Shown here: piece after piece, positions 24,598-33,262 of the stretch | Layout of the letters: each line of letters opens with the position of its first letter | Numbering within the stretch: position 1 is the stretch's first letter | NCBI GenBank assembly: GCA_017561265.1 | Contig: JAFZDJ010000004.1 | Span: 1 to 64,000 of the forward strand | Direction of reading: 5' to 3' | From: Bacteroidales bacterium | GTDB lineage: Bacteria; Bacteroidota; Bacteroidia; Bacteroidales; UBA932 | Length of the DNA: 64,000 bases | The notes under the pieces: generated by a model | Told to the model about the DNA's origin: nothing | Seen by the model: only the letters and a program-made list of their open reading frames with translations | Databases searched by the model: none | Program-made: the position numbers and the translations under genes

Positions 24598-25734
24598 CTA
24601 CTTCACGCTGAACTTGTAGATGCAGCGGTGAGTGTATGTCTCACCTGGACGGAGGAACGATGATGGCCACTCCGGCATGTTAGGTGAATTAGGATAAAGC
24701 TGTGTCTCGATGCAGACAGAAGCTCTCATAGGATACTTGATGCCATGCTTTCCTGGAACCTCGCCTGTGAGGAAGTTACCTGTGTAGACCTGTACGCCCG
24801 GCTGGTCGGTGTATTCCTCGAGGAGGATACCTGTAGCTGGAGAGTAAACGCTTACAGCGAGCTTGTTGATGTCACCTGCTGTGTTGAGCACCCAGTTGTG
24901 GTCGTAACCGTTTCCGAGAACGAGCTGGTCGTAATCCTGGTTGATGTCCTGACCGATGGCCTTAGGAGTGCGGAAATCAAACGGAGTACCCTCTACAGGA
25001 CGCATTTCGCCGGTAGGGATGAGCTTGTCGTTCGCAGGTGTGAATACGTCTGAGTTGACATAGAGGACCATGTCAGTTCCAGGGACCGAGTGGTCACCTG
25101 AAAGGCTGAAATAAGCATGGTTTGTCATGCTGAGTACAGTCGGCTTGTCTGTTGTACCGCTGTATGCGATATCGATGGCATTGTCGTCAGTGAGTGTGTA
25201 AGTCACTACAGCTGTAACTGTGCCAGGGAATCCCATGTGTCCGTCCGGATCAACGATAGTGAGCTTGAGAGTCTGGTCGTCGATCTGCTCGGCATCATAT
25301 ACCTGATACTGCCATCCCTCTGTACCTCCGTGAAGGCAGTTCTCGCTGTCGTTCTGGTCGAGCACTACAGTCTGGCCGTCGAGCTCGAACTTTCCGCCCG
25401 CGATACGGTTGGCATAACGTCCGATTGAAGCACCGAAGTCGCTTGACTTGGTCATATAGTCGTTGATGTTGTCGAAACCGAGGATAACGTCAACCATGTT
25501 GCCGTCTCTGTCCGGAACCATCACTGATACGAGACGTCCGCCGAAGTTGGTGATGCAGACCTCCATGCCATTGGCATTCTTCAATGTATAGAGTGCAGTT
25601 GCCTTGCCGTTCTTCTCACCTACGAAAGCCTGAGGGTCGAGTCCGGAAAGTGTGAGTGCAGGCTCGCTTGAGCAAGCTGCAAGGCTGAGAGCTGCAAGTG
25701 CAGCTCCAGCCAATGTCTTGAAAATTCTTTTCAT
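24598..25734 (-). CDS. Aldose 1-epimerase (mutarotase) lipoprotein
   Basis: This is a 378-residue GalM-family mutarotase that interconverts alpha and beta anomers of aldoses. It has an SPII signal (ALSLAACSSEP), so it is exported, unlike the cytoplasmic galM-type gene at 45383. Family motifs are ITNFGGRLVSVMVPD, GRYANRIAGG, LHGGTEGW, the catalytic-His segment MTNHAYFSL, and the Glu region RASVCIETQLYPNSPN. It is the last gene of the arabinose operon, 11 bases after araB, so its likely substrate is L-arabinose or arabinose-containing sugars in the periplasm (inference). Confidence 0.93.
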   Translation of the reverse strand: MKRIFKTLAGAALAALSLAACSSEPALTLSGLDPQAFVGEKNGKATALYTLKNANGMEVCITNFGGRLVSVMVPDRDGNMVDVILGFDNINDYMTKSSDFGASIGRYANRIAGGKFELDGQTVVLDQNDSENCLHGGTEGWQYQVYDAEQIDDQTLKLTIVDPDGHMGFPGTVTAVVTYTLTDDNAIDIAYSGTTDKPTVLSMTNHAYFSLSGDHSVPGTDMVLYVNSDVFTPANDKLIPTGEMRPVEGTPFDFRTPKAIGQDINQDYDQLVLGNGYDHNWVLNTAGDINKLAVSVYSPATGILLEEYTDQPGVQVYTGNFLTGEVPGKHGIKYPMRASVCIETQLYPNSPNMPEWPSSFLRPGETYTHRCIYKFSVK

Positions 25735-25745
25735 ATGATCAATTA

Positions 25746-27395
25746 TTACTTAGCTACTTCCTCGCAATATGCGCCGAGCTTGAGATAACGCTGATAAACC
25801 TCATCGTAGATCTTCACCTGGTCTGGCTCTGGGAAGTACTCCTTTGCAAAACCTGAGTTCATTGCATCCTGTGCATCAGCTACAGTCGCATATGCACCGG
25901 CTGCAGTAGCTGCGAACATTGCAGCACCAAGAGCACAAGCCTGGTCAGTGTTGCAGACCTTGATAGGCATGTTGAGTACATTCGAGAGAGTCTGCATCAC
26001 GAATGGAGACTTGAGGGCGATACCACCGATACCGATGACATCATTGATGCGCATTCCCTCTGACTTGAATCTCTCCACGATCGCGCGTGAGCCGAATGCT
26101 GTAGCCTCGACAAGCGCGCGGAAGATCATAGGAGCTGTAGTACCGAGGTTGATGCCGCTGATCGCGCCCTGAAGGAGCTGGTTGGCATCCGGAGTACGGC
26201 GACCGTTCATCCAGTCTGTAGCCACTACAGAGCTCTCGCCTGCAGGGATCTTCATTGCCTCGACTGTGAGTGCAGGGATGATCTTGTCGCAAGCCTTCTC
26301 GAGTTCCTCACCCTCAAGACCTGAAACGTTCTTGAGCGGCCACTCGAGCACGCGGCGGAACCATGCATAGATGTCACCGAATGCAGACTGACCAGCCTCA
26401 AGACCGATCATGCCCGGCATTACAGAACCATCGACCTGACCGCAGATACCTCTTACGAGCTTGTCGCCAAGCTCCTCAGGAGATACAGTCATGATGTCAC
26501 ATGTAGAAGTACCGATGACGCGTACGAATGTATTGTTCTTCGCACCTGCTCCGACAGCACCCATGTGGCAGTCGAATTCGCTGCCTGCAACAACTACGTC
26601 TGTAGAAAGACCGAGACGCTCAGCCCACTCAGGACAAAGCTTGCCTACAGGCTTCTCTGCTGTAGTTGTCTCGCTGTAGAGACGGTCACGGAATCCTGCA
26701 AGAACAGGATCAAGGCTGCAGAGGAACTCCTCAGAAGGAAGACCGCCCCACTTTGCATGCCACATAGCCTTGTGACCTGCTGCGCAACGGCTGCGTGGAA
26801 CCTCAGTGATGTGCTTTGCACCGATAAGGAGAGCCGGCATCCAGTCGCAGTGCTCTACGATAGAATATGCTGCATCACGGACAGCCTCATCCTCACGAAG
26901 AACATGAAGAGCCTTAGCCCAGAACCACTCTGATGAGTAGATACCGCCCTCATATGCAGTATAATCTATCTCGTTGGCATGGCACTTCTCGTTGATCTCG
27001 GCAGCCTCCTTTACAGCAGTGTGGTCCTTCCAGAGGACGAACATTGCGTTAGGGTTCTCAGCGAACTCAGGCTTGAGCGCGAGAGGTGTACCGTTCTCGT
27101 CTGTGAATACAGGAGTAGATCCTGTCGTATCGAAAGCGATACCGATCACATTCTCGGCTGTACCTGCAGGACATGCAGCAAGTGCTTCCTTCACAGAGCC
27201 TTCGAGCACCTCGATATAATCGAGCGGATGCTGGCGCCACTGGTTTGCTGAAGGAACGCAGTACATACCCTTCTTCCAACGTGGATAGTATTTTACAGCT
27301 GTTGCGAGAGTTCTTCCATCTGCAACATCAACTACCACCGCACGTGCCGAATCCGAACCATAGTCCAGACCGATTACATATTTAGTGTCTGCCAT
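25746..27395 (-). CDS. araB: Ribulokinase
   Basis: This is a 549-residue FGGY-family kinase that phosphorylates L-ribulose to L-ribulose 5-phosphate. The N-terminus YVIGLDYGSDSARAVVVDV is the ATP-phosphate loop typical of AraB, and FGGY C-terminal elements include GIGGIALKSPFVMQTLSNVL and ACALGAAMFAATAAG. Length fits AraB. It lies two bases after araA and 11 before the mutarotase, in the order symporter, araD, araA, araB, mutarotase. Confidence 0.95.
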   Translation of the reverse strand: MADTKYVIGLDYGSDSARAVVVDVADGRTLATAVKYYPRWKKGMYCVPSANQWRQHPLDYIEVLEGSVKEALAACPAGTAENVIGIAFDTTGSTPVFTDENGTPLALKPEFAENPNAMFVLWKDHTAVKEAAEINEKCHANEIDYTAYEGGIYSSEWFWAKALHVLREDEAVRDAAYSIVEHCDWMPALLIGAKHITEVPRSRCAAGHKAMWHAKWGGLPSEEFLCSLDPVLAGFRDRLYSETTTAEKPVGKLCPEWAERLGLSTDVVVAGSEFDCHMGAVGAGAKNNTFVRVIGTSTCDIMTVSPEELGDKLVRGICGQVDGSVMPGMIGLEAGQSAFGDIYAWFRRVLEWPLKNVSGLEGEELEKACDKIIPALTVEAMKIPAGESSVVATDWMNGRRTPDANQLLQGAISGINLGTTAPMIFRALVEATAFGSRAIVERFKSEGMRINDVIGIGGIALKSPFVMQTLSNVLNMPIKVCNTDQACALGAAMFAATAAGAYATVADAQDAMNSGFAKEYFPEPDQVKIYDEVYQRYLKLGAYCEEVAK

Positions 27396-27397
27396 GA

Positions 27398-28939
27398 CTA
27401 TTTAAGAGCTTTGTTCAACATGTAGTAAACTTCGTTGATTCTCATATCTCTCTTGAAGTTAGAGATAGTAGTATCGTCGTTGATCACGAGCATTTCAACG
27501 TCAGCGATCTCAGCATAATCCTCCCAGTACTCTGTAGTGAGGTCATATGAGAAGCTTGTGTGGTGTGTACCACCTGCGAGCATCCATGCTGCTGCACCTA
27601 CCTCGAAGCTTGGCTTAGGGATCCAGAGAGCCGAAGCTACAGGAAGCTTAGGAAGCGGCTTTGACTCGATACATCTTACCTCGTTCACGATGAGGCGGAA
27701 ACGGTTGCCCATGTCTACAACTGTAGCGGCAACGCCGTCACCTGTCTTGCTTGTGAACACGAGACGCGCAGTCTGGGTCTTGCGTACGCCGATACCGAGG
27801 TGATGAACCTCGAGCTTAGGTCTTTCAGCAGCGATTGCAGGGCTGATCTCAAGCATATGTGCCTGGAGAAGAGCTGAATTCGCACCGTCGAAGTGGATTG
27901 TATAGTCCTCAAGGAATGAAGAACCCTTAGGAAGGCCCTGACCCATGTACCATGCAGTACGTACGAGAGCGGCTGTCTTCCAGTCACCCTCACCACCGAA
28001 ACCGTAACCGTCAGCCATGAGACGCTGTGATGCGAGACCTGGGATCTGGTCGAAGCCCTTTCCTGTCTCCTCTACGTTCACGTCACCGAGGTCATCGAAG
28101 TTAGATGTGAACGCCTTAGCGCCGTATGCCTCGAGAACAGCACGGAGAGTGAGCTCTGCCTTAGCTGAGTTCCATACCTTTCTGTAAGCCTCAGTAGTCT
28201 TGTCCTCAAGCTCAGGAGCGTGATCGTACTCATTGAAATATACAGCAACGAGCTCGTCAACTGCCTTGTCCTCCACCTTCTCGAAGTAAGTCATAACCTC
28301 GCTGAAAGGAACATAATCAACGTGGAAACCGAAACGGATCTCAGCCTCAACCTTGTCACCGTCAGTAACGGCCACATTGTTCATCTGGTCTCCGAAACGG
28401 ATGATCCTCATATCCTGTGAGTCAGCCCAAGCTGCAGCAACTCTCTGCCATACTGCGATGCGCTCGAGAGTCTTAGGATCCTGCCAGTGACCTACAACTG
28501 TCTTGCGTCCCTTGCGCAGACGCGAAAGGATGTGAGCATACTCTCTGTCACCATGAGCACTCTGGTTGAGGTTCATGAAGTCCATGTCCATTGTATCCCA
28601 AGGAATCTCCTGGTTGAACTGAGTGTGGAAATGAAGGAGAGGCTTGCGGAGGATCTGCATACCATGGATCCACATCTTTGCAGGTGAGAATGTGTGCATC
28701 CATGTGATCACACCTACACACTTCTTGTCAGCCTCAGCTGCAGTCATGATGTCAGCAACCTCCTTTGAAGAGTTTGCTGTACCCTTGTAAACAACCTTGA
28801 TAGGGAGTACGCCTGAAGCGTTCATTCCGTCTACCATCTTTGTAGAGTGGCCGTCAACCTGCACCACTGCGTCACCTCCGTAAAGAAGCTGCGCTCCTGT
28901 TACGAACCATATTTCGTGATTTTCAAATGCTTTGATCAT
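27398..28939 (-). CDS. araA: L-arabinose isomerase
   Basis: This is a 513-residue cytoplasmic isomerase converting L-arabinose to L-ribulose using Mn2+. It shows the family start EIWFVTGAQLLYGGDAV, THTFSPAKMWI-like MHTFSPAKMWIHG, NQEIPWDTMDMDFMNLNQSA, and the C-terminal GGTHHTSFSYDL. Length is near the usual 500 residues. It is flanked by araD upstream (18 bases) and araB downstream (2 bases), leaving little doubt about the pathway. Confidence 0.97.
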   Translation of the reverse strand: MIKAFENHEIWFVTGAQLLYGGDAVVQVDGHSTKMVDGMNASGVLPIKVVYKGTANSSKEVADIMTAAEADKKCVGVITWMHTFSPAKMWIHGMQILRKPLLHFHTQFNQEIPWDTMDMDFMNLNQSAHGDREYAHILSRLRKGRKTVVGHWQDPKTLERIAVWQRVAAAWADSQDMRIIRFGDQMNNVAVTDGDKVEAEIRFGFHVDYVPFSEVMTYFEKVEDKAVDELVAVYFNEYDHAPELEDKTTEAYRKVWNSAKAELTLRAVLEAYGAKAFTSNFDDLGDVNVEETGKGFDQIPGLASQRLMADGYGFGGEGDWKTAALVRTAWYMGQGLPKGSSFLEDYTIHFDGANSALLQAHMLEISPAIAAERPKLEVHHLGIGVRKTQTARLVFTSKTGDGVAATVVDMGNRFRLIVNEVRCIESKPLPKLPVASALWIPKPSFEVGAAAWMLAGGTHHTSFSYDLTTEYWEDYAEIADVEMLVINDDTTISNFKRDMRINEVYYMLNKALK

Positions 28940-28957
28940 GATATTGTAATGTTTGTG

Positions 28958-29650
28958 TTATTTCTTTTTCTGTCCGTAGTAAGCGTTAGGACCATGCTTG
29001 CGGTTGAAGTGCTTCTCGATGAGAAGGTCGTTCATTGTAAGGTTAGGATTCACACCGTAAGCGATGTATGCCATCTTCGCAACCTGCTCCATCACCACTG
29101 CGTTGTGCACAGCGTCGAAGCCGTCCTTTCCCCATGAGAAAGGACCGTGATTCTTCACTAGAACACCTGGAGTGTGTACCGGGTTGAGACCCTCGAAACG
29201 CTTGATGATCACGTTTCCTGTCTCGAGCTCATATGCTCCCTTCACTTCCTCCTCTGTCATGCTCTCTGTGCATGGAATCGCGTTGTGGAAATAATCGGCA
29301 TGTGTCGTTCCGATGTTAGGGATGTCTCTTCCTGCCTGTGCCCATGCTGTTGCATAAGTCGAGTGTGTGTGAACCACACCACCGATCTCAGGCCATGCAC
29401 GATAGAGGGCAAGGTGGGTAGGAGTGTCTGATGAAGGGTTGAGGTCTCCCTCGACGATATTTCCGTCGAGGTCGACTACAACCATATCTGATGGTTTCAT
29501 ATTGTCATACGAAACACCGCTTGGCTTGATTACCACAAGGCCGCTCTCACGGTCGATTGCAGACACATTGCCCCATGTGAAGATTACGAGACCATGCTCT
29601 ACAAGCTCAAGATTGGCTTTGCAGACTTTTGCTTTGAGTTCTTCCAACAT
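28958..29650 (-). CDS. araD: L-ribulose-5-phosphate 4-epimerase
   Basis: This 230-residue class II aldolase-fold enzyme converts L-ribulose 5-phosphate to D-xylulose 5-phosphate, feeding the pentose phosphate pathway. Key elements are [20 protein letters not shown], the Zn-binding [16 protein letters not shown] (two His), and a third His region in GTTHADYF. It lies between the symporter and araA genes in the arabinose operon. Confidence 0.96.
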   Translation of the reverse strand: MLEELKAKVCKANLELVEHGLVIFTWGNVSAIDRESGLVVIKPSGVSYDNMKPSDMVVVDLDGNIVEGDLNPSSDTPTHLALYRAWPEIGGVVHTHSTYATAWAQAGRDIPNIGTTHADYFHNAIPCTESMTEEEVKGAYELETGNVIIKRFEGLNPVHTPGVLVKNHGPFSWGKDGFDAVHNAVVMEQVAKMAYIAYGVNPNLTMNDLLIEKHFNRKHGPNAYYGQKKK

Positions 29651-29668
29651 AACTTTATCGTTTAGATA

Positions 29669-31654
29669 TTACCAAAGTGCAGCGTAAAGAACGATGATGA
29701 TGATAGCGATTGCAAGAGTACCCCATGCATATGTCTTGCTTGTCTCGAAGAGCTTGAGATCAAGGCTATGTCCCTTAGGGTCGATCTTCTTGTCGTTTGC
29801 ATCTGACCAGAGCCATACTGCGTTGCAGCCTACAAGAACTCCGAAGAAGAAGAATGCCTGGAATCCGATATCGTTAAGATAAGCGATGAAGCTTGTCTCA
29901 GGAGTTGCTGTTGCAGGGAGACATGCGCCCCAGATTGTAACGACAGCGGCAATGAAGATGAAGAATACACCTGCACCACCGAGGATCTTCGCCCACTTGT
30001 TCATTGTAGCTCTGTCCTTCTGCTCAGGAAGCTCGCATGACATGAACTTCTTGTCGATGAGAGAGATGATGATGAACATTGTAACGAGGATCATGAATAC
30101 GTAACCTGCGCGGAGCTGGAAGGCAACCTCAGGCATTGTAAGCTTGAAGAGTACTCCGAGAGGAATTGTAGCGATTGCAGACCATACGGCAGCCTTGTTT
30201 GAAGCACGCTTCCAGAGGAGACCGAGACCGAATACCACCACGATACCTGGATAGATGAATCCTGAGTACTCCTGGATGTACTGGAACGCCTGGTCGAGAC
30301 CGCCAAGGAGAGGCTTGACTGTGATGGCAGCGATCACGAGGGCAACAAGAGAAGTAAGACGACCTGTGTTTACAAGGTTCTTGTCAGAAGCCTTAGGGTT
30401 GATGTACTTCTTGTAGATATCCATTGTGAAGAGGGTCGAAGTCGAGTTGAACATCGAAGCGAGCGACGAAATGATAGCCGCTGCGAGAGCTGCGAATGAA
30501 AGACCCTTCACTACAGGAGGTGCGAAGTTACGGATGAGCCATGGATAAGCGTCGTCAGCCACGTTGATGGAACCCTGGAGCATTGTGAACTGGTCAGCAT
30601 GCTTTGTCATGTAGAATGCACATACGCCTGGGAGAACCACGATGAACGGAATGAGGAGCTTGAGGAGACCTGCGAATACGAGACCCTTCTGTGCCTCATC
30701 AATGCTCTTTGCAGCAAGACCCTTCTGGATGATGTACTGGTTGAATCCCCAGTAACCGAGGTTTGTAAGCCAGAGGGCACCTACGATTGCAACGAGACCA
30801 GGAACGTTTGCGAACGCCTCAGGGTTATGCGACTTCTGGATCACAAGGTGGAAGTGGGTATCGTTTGCATACTCGCCTGTAGTCAGGGTTGTATAAACGT
30901 TTCTGAGACCCTCGAGAGCAGCACCGTCACCGGCAGCCTTGAGAGCGAAGAACGCTGTGATGAGACCACCACCGACGAGGAATACCACCTGCATCACGTC
31001 AGTCCATGCAACAGATGCGAGACCTCCGTAGATAGAGTAGATACCTGCGATGAGGAAGAGGAATACAACGATCGCCATTCTCATCGAGATCATTGTCTCG
31101 CCGAATGTGATGAACACACCCTGGAGTCCGAGAATCTGCTCGATTGCGAGGGCTCCGAGCCATGCTACTGAAGTAAGGTTCACGAAGATGTAGAGGAAGA
31201 GCCAGAGGATAGAGAAGGCAAGACCCACTCCGTCGCTATATCTCTCACGAAGGAACTGAGGGATAGTGAAGATCTTTCTCTTAAGCATGACAGGAAGGAG
31301 GAACTTACCGATCACGATGAGCGTGATGGCAGCCATGATCTCATATGCAGCTGTTGCGATACCGTCACGGAAACCGGTTCCGGACATACCGATGAACTGC
31401 TCAGCAGAGATGTTTGCAGCAATGAGGGAAGCACCTACTGCCCACCATGTCAATGTGTTACCTGCGAGAAAGTAGTCGTTTGCACTCTTTTCCTCACCTT
31501 TCTTTGTGCGGCCAAGGAAGAGACCGAGGCCTACGAGGACAACAAGATAAATGACCAGAATGACAAGGTCGATCGTCTTGAATCCAGATGCACCGATAGC
31601 GGCACCAAGGTCGATTGAACTCATGGTTTCGCCGATTTTCTGTACAAAATTCAT
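29669..31654 (-). CDS. Sodium/sugar symporter (SSS family), likely arabinose uptake
   Basis: This is a 661-residue inner-membrane symporter of the SGLT-like SSS family with about 14 membrane segments. The NDYFLAGNTLTWWAVGASLI start, the SAEQFIGMSGTGF segment and the NSTSTLFTMDIYK segment are typical of SGLT/vSGLT proteins. It is the first gene of the arabinose operon, so L-arabinose is the likely solute, though this is from context. A clear promoter lies upstream. Start 31654 gives a short cytoplasmic or periplasmic N-tail; MSSIDLG ten codons later is an alternative. Confidence 0.92.
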   Translation of the reverse strand: MNFVQKIGETMSSIDLGAAIGASGFKTIDLVILVIYLVVLVGLGLFLGRTKKGEEKSANDYFLAGNTLTWWAVGASLIAANISAEQFIGMSGTGFRDGIATAAYEIMAAITLIVIGKFLLPVMLKRKIFTIPQFLRERYSDGVGLAFSILWLFLYIFVNLTSVAWLGALAIEQILGLQGVFITFGETMISMRMAIVVFLFLIAGIYSIYGGLASVAWTDVMQVVFLVGGGLITAFFALKAAGDGAALEGLRNVYTTLTTGEYANDTHFHLVIQKSHNPEAFANVPGLVAIVGALWLTNLGYWGFNQYIIQKGLAAKSIDEAQKGLVFAGLLKLLIPFIVVLPGVCAFYMTKHADQFTMLQGSINVADDAYPWLIRNFAPPVVKGLSFAALAAAIISSLASMFNSTSTLFTMDIYKKYINPKASDKNLVNTGRLTSLVALVIAAITVKPLLGGLDQAFQYIQEYSGFIYPGIVVVFGLGLLWKRASNKAAVWSAIATIPLGVLFKLTMPEVAFQLRAGYVFMILVTMFIIISLIDKKFMSCELPEQKDRATMNKWAKILGGAGVFFIFIAAVVTIWGACLPATATPETSFIAYLNDIGFQAFFFFGVLVGCNAVWLWSDANDKKIDPKGHSLDLKLFETSKTYAWGTLAIAIIIIVLYAALW

Positions 31655-31707
31655 AAGGTTTTTAGTTTAGTTTTTATTAATAATATTATGATTGTTTTCT
31701 AATCAGG

Positions 31708-31738
31708 CAAATATAATGTTTTTTAGGGGTAATATCAA
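31708..31738 (-). promoter_or_regulatory. Promoter of the arabinose operon
   Basis: On the minus strand, a TTG at 31738-31736 and a -7 box TATATTTG at 31715-31708 are separated by 20 bases, matching the Bacteroidetes consensus. The start codon is 53 bases downstream. No operator was identified. Confidence 0.7.
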
Positions 31739-31742
31739 CAGA

Positions 31743-31770
31743 AAAGGTGACTCCTTTCGGAATCACCTTT
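31743..31770 (-). terminator. Terminator after tryptophanase
   Basis: AAAGGTGA at 31743-31750 and TCACCTTT at 31763-31770 form the outer stem, with ACTCC/GGAAT inner pairing. It is 22 bases past the tnaA stop on the minus strand, and the T-run follows the stem. Confidence 0.7.
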
Positions 31771-31792
31771 CACTTTTTTATGTCTGTTTTTA

Positions 31793-33166
31793 TTAGAGTC
31801 TTTCAAGCTTTACTGTGAAGTGACGCATGAGTTCAGTCTCCCATACGATCTTCACACCGCGTGTGATCTCATGACGACGGTCGTATACGTTCTTGAGCGC
31901 TGCTGCGATCACGTCCATGTGGTTGTTAGTGTATACACGGCGTGCGATGCAGAGACGGAGAAGGTCGAGACCTCCGAAACGGTTCTCGCGAGTCACAGGA
32001 TCGCGGTCAGCAAGGATGTAACCGATCTCGCAACCACGTACACCAGCCTCGATATAAAGCTCGATAGCGAGTGTCTGTGCAGGGAACTCCTCCTTAGGGA
32101 TCTGGTCGAGAACACGGTCTGCGTCTACGAAGATTGCGTGTCCACCTACAGGACGCTGGTAAGGAATACCGTACTCATCAAGCTTGGCAGCAAGATACTG
32201 CACCTGACGGATACGTGTCTCGATAGTCTCAAGCTCTGTGTTCTCGTCAAGACCGACTGCAAGAGCAGCCATATCGCGACCGTTCATACCACCGTAAGTG
32301 AGGAAGCCCTCGAATGGGATACAGAATCTCTTTGCACCTTCGTACCAGTCCTCGTGACGAGTAGCGATGAAACCACCCATATTCACGAGACCATCCTTCT
32401 TTGACGACATTGTCATACCGTCTGCATACGAGAACATCTCCTTGCAGATTTCCTTGATTGTCTTGTCTGCATAGCCTTCCTCACGCTCATAGATGAAGAA
32501 TGCGTTCTCAACGAAACGCGCAGAGTCGAAGATCACGCGCTTGCCGTACTTGTCAGCGATTGCACGTACCTCGCGAAGGTTCTGCATTGATACAGGCTGT
32601 CCTCCAGCTGTATTGTTTGTAATGGTAACGATGATGAAAGGAACCTTGTCAGCATTCTCTGCAAGAACCTTGTCAAGTTTCTTAGGATCCACATTACCCT
32701 TGAAAGGAACCTCGAGCTGAGTATCCTTGGCCTCATCTACTGTACAATCGACAGCAAATGCCTTACGGCTCTCGATATGACCCTTGGTTGTATCGAAGTG
32801 TGAGTTACCTGGAACGATTGCACCTGCAGTCACAAGGTGGCTGAAAAGAACGTTCTCTGCAGCACGACCCTGATGAGTAGGGATAACATACTCGAATCCT
32901 GTGATCTTGGTGATAGTATCCTTAAGCTGGAAGAATGACGATGATCCTGCATAGCTCTCGTCACCCATCATCATTGCAGCCCACTGACGGTCGCTCATCG
33001 CACCTGTACCGGAGTCTGTAAGACAGTCAATGTATACCTGATCCGACTTAAGCTGGAAGAGGTTGTAATCAGCCTCTTTGATCCACTGCTCGCGCTCCTC
33101 GCGTGTACTCTTGCGAAGAGGCTCCACCATCTTGATCTTGTACGATTCTGCAAAAGGTAATTTCAT
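31793..33166 (-). CDS. tnaA: Tryptophanase
   Basis: This is a 457-residue PLP enzyme that splits L-tryptophan into indole, pyruvate and ammonia. PLP-binding Lys lies in MTMSSKKDGLVNMGG. The family also includes tyrosine phenol-lyase. Two specificity places are tryptophanase-like: SHFDTTKGH has Asp where tyrosine phenol-lyase has Thr, and RGCEIGY has Ile where that enzyme has Arg. The sequence strongly resembles the tryptophanase of gut Bacteroides (LPFAESYKIKMVEPLRKSTR). It stands alone with its own terminator. No tnaC-like leader or permease gene is visible. Confidence 0.93.
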   Translation of the reverse strand: MKLPFAESYKIKMVEPLRKSTREEREQWIKEADYNLFQLKSDQVYIDCLTDSGTGAMSDRQWAAMMMGDESYAGSSSFFQLKDTITKITGFEYVIPTHQGRAAENVLFSHLVTAGAIVPGNSHFDTTKGHIESRKAFAVDCTVDEAKDTQLEVPFKGNVDPKKLDKVLAENADKVPFIIVTITNNTAGGQPVSMQNLREVRAIADKYGKRVIFDSARFVENAFFIYEREEGYADKTIKEICKEMFSYADGMTMSSKKDGLVNMGGFIATRHEDWYEGAKRFCIPFEGFLTYGGMNGRDMAALAVGLDENTELETIETRIRQVQYLAAKLDEYGIPYQRPVGGHAIFVDADRVLDQIPKEEFPAQTLAIELYIEAGVRGCEIGYILADRDPVTRENRFGGLDLLRLCIARRVYTNNHMDVIAAALKNVYDRRHEITRGVKIVWETELMRHFTVKLERL

Positions 33167-33262
33167 GATTATCAGTATTTTAAGTGTTTATATTATGAAT
33201 TTTCAAGTTTTCAACCGATAAAGGTAATGATTTTTAATCAAAAAACTCTTTTATTTTAAAGA

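Noticed and set aside
30599..31171. Plus-strand frame of 190 codons within the symporter gene
   Set aside because: Glu/Cys-rich shadow of a membrane protein on the other strand.
31793..33166. Tyrosine phenol-lyase as an alternative for the tryptophanase gene
   Set aside because: Asp in SHFDTTKGH and Ile in RGCEIGY are tryptophanase-type, where tyrosine phenol-lyase has Thr and Arg.
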